Of a stretch of 64,000 bases of DNA, positions 60,724 through 64,000 are shown piece by piece; position 1 is the first letter of the stretch; each line of letters starts with the position of its first letter. The notes beneath the pieces were generated by a model, which had not been told where the DNA came from, did no database searches, and saw only the letters and a program-made list of their open reading frames with translations. The stretch covers positions 62,001 to 126,000 of the forward strand of contig JAVJQT010000009.1 in the NCBI GenBank assembly GCA_040218795.1, given 5' to 3'. The DNA comes from CCMP332 sp040218795 (GTDB lineage: Bacteria; Bacteroidota; Bacteroidia; Cytophagales; CCMP332). The translations under genes were made by a program, and so were the position numbers.

Positions 60724-61104
60724 ATGAAAAATCAAAAAATCGAAACCCTGCAAAATGAATTGGAAGTATTAACTAAACGATTCAATGATAACATGAAGAA
60801 AATTTCTTCACTTTTGAAATTTACCAAAGAACATGAGCATTTTTCAAATGGTATATCAGAAGTTACAAATATTGAAAAAGCGATAAATGAAAGATTACTT
60901 CTTATAAAAGAGAACTTTCAGATCAATTGGGCTAGAGTTGATATTATCAGACAATTGAAAGATTCGCAAAACAAGATTTGTAGTCTTGAGCGTTCAGAGC
61001 GAAATGGGATTTGTTCCGGCGACTTCTTTGAAAACTGGAAAGAGGAATACGAGAATAAGGGAGATTTCCTGATGGTCGAAATCATCGATATTTTAAACAA
61101 TTAA
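60724..61104 (+). CDS. hypothetical coiled-coil protein
   Basis: 126 residues, predicted helical throughout, with a coiled coil in the first half (IETLQNELEVLTKRFNDNMK, IEKAINERLLLIKENF) and a C-terminal acidic segment (FENWKEEYENKGDFLMVEII). Two Cys (NKICSLE and NGICSGD) occur close together. I do not recognise the family. It is inserted between kynU and the monooxygenase gene without obvious functional link, has no signal peptide, and may be an accessory gene. The gap to the next ATG is filled by a hairpin (61115-61149). Confidence 0.6.
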   Translation: MKNQKIETLQNELEVLTKRFNDNMKKISSLLKFTKEHEHFSNGISEVTNIEKAINERLLLIKENFQINWARVDIIRQLKDSQNKICSLERSERNGICSGDFFENWKEEYENKGDFLMVEIIDILNN

Positions 61105-61114
61105 GCATTTTAAT

Positions 61115-61149
61115 TATTCTTATATTCAAGCTTAATTGAATTAAGAATA
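61115..61149. repeat. inverted repeat abutting the kynurenine monooxygenase start codon
   Basis: ATTCTTA-T-ATTCAA at 61116-61129 pairs with TTGAAT-TAAGAAT at 61136-61148 (13 pairs, one bulged T), and one more pair reaches the A of the ATG at 61149. In mRNA the stem would cover the whole ribosome-binding region. Confidence 0.55.
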
Positions 61150-62531
61150 TGCCCGAAAAAAATATCGTTATAGTAGGTGCAGGATTGGTTGGCTCTCTTT
61201 TATCCCTGCTCCTTTCTAAAAAAGGATACAACATAGATGTTTATGAAAAAAGGCCTGACATGCGAAAATCAGGCGCCAAAGGTGGAAGATCAATAAATCT
61301 GGCTTTAAGCGACCGCGGATGGAAAGCCTTAAAAATGGCAGGAATAGCCGGTGCCATTGAAGAAATCGCTATTCCAATGAAAGGCCGATTAATGCACAGC
61401 ACGGATTCAGAGCTGACCTTTCAGGCCTATGGCAAAGAAGGGCAATCCATTTATTCCGTTTCACGTGCAAGACTAAATGAACTCTTAATGGAAGAAGCTG
61501 AAAAAATTGGTGTTCGCTACCATTTTGAACAGCAATGTGAAGAGGTGGATAGTGAGACGGGAATCATTCACTTTAGCGACCATTCCGGGCAGCCTAAAAA
61601 GGTAAAAGCGGATGTAATTTTCGGTACAGACGGCGCATTTTCTGCTGTAAGAACCAGCTTCCTAAAACGCGATCGCTTTACCTATTCGCAGCAATATTTA
61701 AGTCATGGCTATAAAGAGCTCGAAATCAAACCCGATCAAAAGGGCCAATTTCAAATGGAAGAAAATGTATTGCACATTTGGCCAAGAGGTGATTATATGT
61801 TGATCGCGCTTCCCAATCCAGACAAAACATTCACATGCACCTTATTTTTCCCTTTTGAAGGAGAACCCTCCTTTGCTTCGCTAAATTCAGATGAAGCGAT
61901 TACAAAATTTTTTGAAACACAATTCCCGGATGCCAGAGCCCTGATGCCCGATCTGCTTGAAATGTATAATAGCAATCCAACGTCCTCTTTGGTTACGGTT
62001 AAATGCTATCCCTGGGTATTTGACTCAAAAGTCTGTCTGCTTGGAGATGCTTCTCATGCCATAGTTCCCTTTTACGGACAGGGAATGAATTCGGGTTTTG
62101 AGGATTGCAGCGTATTGATGGAAATTCTGGAAAATAATAAAAATGATAATTGGGCTCTAATATTGGATAAGTTTCAAAAAAGCAGAAAACCAAATGCCGA
62201 TGGCATTTCAGAATTGGCTTTACAGAATTTTATAGAAATGAGAGACTCTGTGGCCAACAAAGACTTTTTGCTCCAGAAAAAAATTGAAGCAAGAATAAAC
62301 GATCTTTACCCCAACAAATGGATGCCTCTTTATTCCATGGTTACTTTTAGCCATAAGCCTTATGCAGAAGCGCTGGCAAAAGGCCGTTTTCAGGATCGCT
62401 TAATGCAAGAAGTATTAGGAATAGACGGAATTGAGGAAAAATACCAGAAAGAAAGTTTTAAGGAATTAATACGTCCATATGTTGAAAGAAATGCGAATTT
62501 TAAAATGGCGGACAAAAAGACTTTAGCATAA
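61149..62531 (+). CDS. kmo: kynurenine 3-monooxygenase
   Basis: 460 residues. FAD-binding GxGxxG in VIVGAGLVGSLLSLLLSKKG, followed by the KMO-specific KGGRSINLALSDRGWKAL. The second FAD motif is GDASHAIVPFYGQGMNSGFED, and the product-region motif VTVKCYPW is also present. It hydroxylates kynurenine to 3-hydroxykynurenine with NADPH and oxygen. The C-terminal end is short and lacks the long membrane tail of eukaryotic KMO. Gene order with kynU and the dioxygenase indicates aerobic tryptophan degradation and/or de novo NAD synthesis; tryptophan dioxygenase and formamidase are not in this window. Confidence 0.95.
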   Translation: MPEKNIVIVGAGLVGSLLSLLLSKKGYNIDVYEKRPDMRKSGAKGGRSINLALSDRGWKALKMAGIAGAIEEIAIPMKGRLMHSTDSELTFQAYGKEGQSIYSVSRARLNELLMEEAEKIGVRYHFEQQCEEVDSETGIIHFSDHSGQPKKVKADVIFGTDGAFSAVRTSFLKRDRFTYSQQYLSHGYKELEIKPDQKGQFQMEENVLHIWPRGDYMLIALPNPDKTFTCTLFFPFEGEPSFASLNSDEAITKFFETQFPDARALMPDLLEMYNSNPTSSLVTVKCYPWVFDSKVCLLGDASHAIVPFYGQGMNSGFEDCSVLMEILENNKNDNWALILDKFQKSRKPNADGISELALQNFIEMRDSVANKDFLLQKKIEARINDLYPNKWMPLYSMVTFSHKPYAEALAKGRFQDRLMQEVLGIDGIEEKYQKESFKELIRPYVERNANFKMADKKTLA

Positions 62532-62532
62532 A

Positions 62533-63447
62533 ATGGCAAAACACATTTTAATTAGTGGTGGTACGGGTATGCTTGGAGGGGCATTGACAAATGCCTTACA
62601 GGATGAAGGATATGAGGTTGCCTATTTGAGCCGAAGTAAGGGATTGCACGATGGTATTAGAAAATACCGCTGGGATATCGACAAATCTTATCTCGACCCC
62701 GAAGCTCTGCATTGGGCGGATGCCATAATTCATTTGGCCGGTGCCGGAGTTGCCGATAAGCGCTGGTCTCCGAAAAGAAAAAAGGCAATCCTTGAAAGTC
62801 GAACCAAATCGACCAGACTGCTTTACAATGAACTGAAAAAAGACAATTACAATATCAAACATGTAATTTCTGCATCGGCCATTGGATATTACGGTTTTGG
62901 CGGGCCTGATAAGGTATTTAAGGAAGATGACCCGGCCGGTAGCGATTTTCTTGCGACGGTCACCGAAAAGTGGGAAGAGGAATCCAAAAATATATCCGAT
63001 CTCAAATTAAAACATACCCGACTGCGGATCGGTGTGGTTTTGACTCAAAAAGGAGGCGCTTTTAAAAAATTAAAACAACCCATTTTTTATGGAATCGGCT
63101 CTCCATTGGGAAGCGGCAAACAAATGGTTTCTTGGATTCATCTCGATGATCTGGTTAATATATTCATGCACGTGATGAACAAAGACCTTTATGGCGTGTA
63201 CAATGCTGTGGCTCCTGAACCCGTCAGTAATGAAAAATTCACGAAGGTTACCGCGCGAATGATGCGCCGCGGGGTGTATCTCCCTAATGTACCTGAATTT
63301 GTCCTGCGACTCATGTTTGGAGAAATGGCCGATATAATACTCAAAGGCTCGGTTGTATCATCAGAAAAAATAATGCGGACAGGTTTTAAATTTAAACACC
63401 CCAATATTTCCGATGCCGTTTATGACATACTTGTAAGAAGGGTTTGA
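62533..63447 (+). CDS. TIGR01777 family NAD-dependent epimerase/oxidoreductase
   Basis: 304 residues. Extended SDR-type Rossmann domain with HILISGGTGMLGGALTNAL, then the family-specific AIIHLAGAGVADKRW, ESRTKSTRLL, SASAIGYYG and LRIGVVLTQKGGAF. The SulA/YfcH-like C-terminus VPNVPEFVLRLMFGEMADII is present. Biochemical function of the family is unknown, though some plant relatives act at cell division. It lies 1 bp after the monooxygenase stop, so it is co-transcribed with the pathway genes, without known metabolic connection. Confidence 0.9.
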   Translation: MAKHILISGGTGMLGGALTNALQDEGYEVAYLSRSKGLHDGIRKYRWDIDKSYLDPEALHWADAIIHLAGAGVADKRWSPKRKKAILESRTKSTRLLYNELKKDNYNIKHVISASAIGYYGFGGPDKVFKEDDPAGSDFLATVTEKWEEESKNISDLKLKHTRLRIGVVLTQKGGAFKKLKQPIFYGIGSPLGSGKQMVSWIHLDDLVNIFMHVMNKDLYGVYNAVAPEPVSNEKFTKVTARMMRRGVYLPNVPEFVLRLMFGEMADIILKGSVVSSEKIMRTGFKFKHPNISDAVYDILVRRV

Positions 63448-63495
63448 GCGGATATTTCATTTTTTATATCAATTTTGCAATGCAATAAAATTTCT

Positions 63496-64000
63496 ATGGA
63501 TACAGAGAACAGAGACGACAATATTGAAAAAGAAGTAGAAGATAAAATCAGACGTGCTTTTAAAGACAGAGATTGGAGCGAAATAAAAAGCGAAGATTCC
63601 TGGGCAATTTTTAAAATCATGTCCGAAATGGTTGAAGGATTTCAAAAACTTTCTAAAATCGGCCCTTGTGTTACCATTTTTGGTTCGGCGAGAACAAAGC
63701 CGGATAATCCCTATTACAAAGCCGCAGAAAATATTGCTGCCAAGCTCGTTCGACACGGTTATGGTGTTATAACCGGTGGTGGGCCCGGTATTATGGAGGC
63801 CGGTAATAAAGGTGCAAAATCTGAAAATGGTAAGTCGGTGGGATTAAATATAGAATTGCCTTTTGAACAGGGAAGTAATATCTATATCAATCCAGACAAA
63901 CTAATCACATTTGATTATTTCTTTGTCAGAAAGGTAATGTTTGTAAAGTATTCTCAGGGATTTGTAGTCATGCCCGGTGGGTTGGGAACCATGGATGAAT
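63496..64000 (+). CDS. LOG/TIGR00730 family Rossmann-fold protein, truncated at the window edge
   Basis: About 168 codons are visible from the ATG at 63496; the 3' end is outside the window. After an acidic N-terminal extension (about 50 residues) the family core appears: VTIFGSARTKPDNPYYKAAE, then GVITGGGPGIMEAGNKGA and, at the very edge, VVMPGGLGTMDE, the variant of the PGGxGTxxE phosphoribohydrolase motif. Members of the longer type hydrolyse nucleotide 5'-monophosphates or process cytokinin-like nucleotides. The upstream gap to the epimerase gene is 48 bp on the same strand. Confidence 0.88.
   Translation, partial: MDTENRDDNIEKEVEDKIRRAFKDRDWSEIKSEDSWAIFKIMSEMVEGFQKLSKIGPCVTIFGSARTKPDNPYYKAAENIAAKLVRHGYGVITGGGPGIMEAGNKGAKSENGKSVGLNIELPFEQGSNIYINPDKLITFDYFFVRKVMFVKYSQGFVVMPGGLGTMDE

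Overview
The window reads as a chromosomal segment of a low-GC, probably gliding member of the Bacteroidota, most likely near Cytophagales. Evidence: a GldJ-type lipoprotein of the gliding/type IX secretion machinery; two secreted proteins ending in type IX sorting domains (PhoX-like and BNR-repeat); family-typical DUF6090 and DUF6150 proteins; promoter motifs of the TTG-N(17-23)-TAnnTTTG kind; and A-rich leaders. About 55 genes are densely packed, mostly housekeeping or metabolic. No integrated phage, CRISPR array, rRNA or complete insertion sequence was seen.

Layout. 1-3220 (minus): FAD amine/amino-acid oxidase-like enzyme, NhaC-family antiporter and the start of a RidA-family deaminase, a likely operon. 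3283-9256: redoxin, cytochrome c/copper monooxygenase-like protein, PhoX-like T9SS cargo, di-heme peroxidase. 9253-16463: ArsR regulator, a His/Cys-rich small protein, a 905-residue BNR-repeat T9SS protein, an FtsX-type permease and a methyltransferase. 16469-20990: a minus-strand redoxin/membrane-protein operon, divergent from two photolyase-family genes that flank a tiny DUF2256 gene. 21017-28483: accessory-looking stretch with a coiled-coil lipoprotein, DUF6090, SpoU methyltransferase, a frameshifted gene, tRNA-Arg(CCU), Crp/Fnr and AraC regulators, rhodanese-thioredoxin pair and a four-helix-bundle (23S intervening-sequence type) gene. 28518-38935: hflX, then tpiA-DUF6150-prmA-giant repeat protein, and plsY. 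39188-48085: M20 dipeptidase, then dsbD-copA-S9 peptidase-yjjX packed as one operon. 48105-55567: recG, gldJ, anmK, glutamate/leucine dehydrogenase, NhaD antiporter. 55570-58435: a tRNA-like RNA gene with an oversized variable region, an Lrp regulator, an HTTM membrane protein and an atypical SDR. 58510-64000: kynurenine-pathway genes (3-hydroxyanthranilate dioxygenase, kynureninase, kynurenine 3-monooxygenase), a TIGR01777 epimerase and a truncated LOG-family gene.

The most unusual signals are (i) the 2160-residue secreted protein at 31718-38200, with an acidic-tryptophan patch and a roughly 550-residue tail of Asp/Glu-rich GWGFG units alternating with Lys/Glu/Ala charged helices; (ii) the 151-nt minus-strand tRNA-like gene at 55570-55720, with intact acceptor, D, anticodon (GUC) and T arms but 82 nt between the anticodon and T arms; and (iii) five intergenic clusters of degenerate 7-nt repeats, which in two cases bracket a discrete segment (a four-helix-bundle gene; a segment with a REP-like hairpin). 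Two inverted repeats in the kynurenine operon sit exactly on a stop codon and against a start codon.
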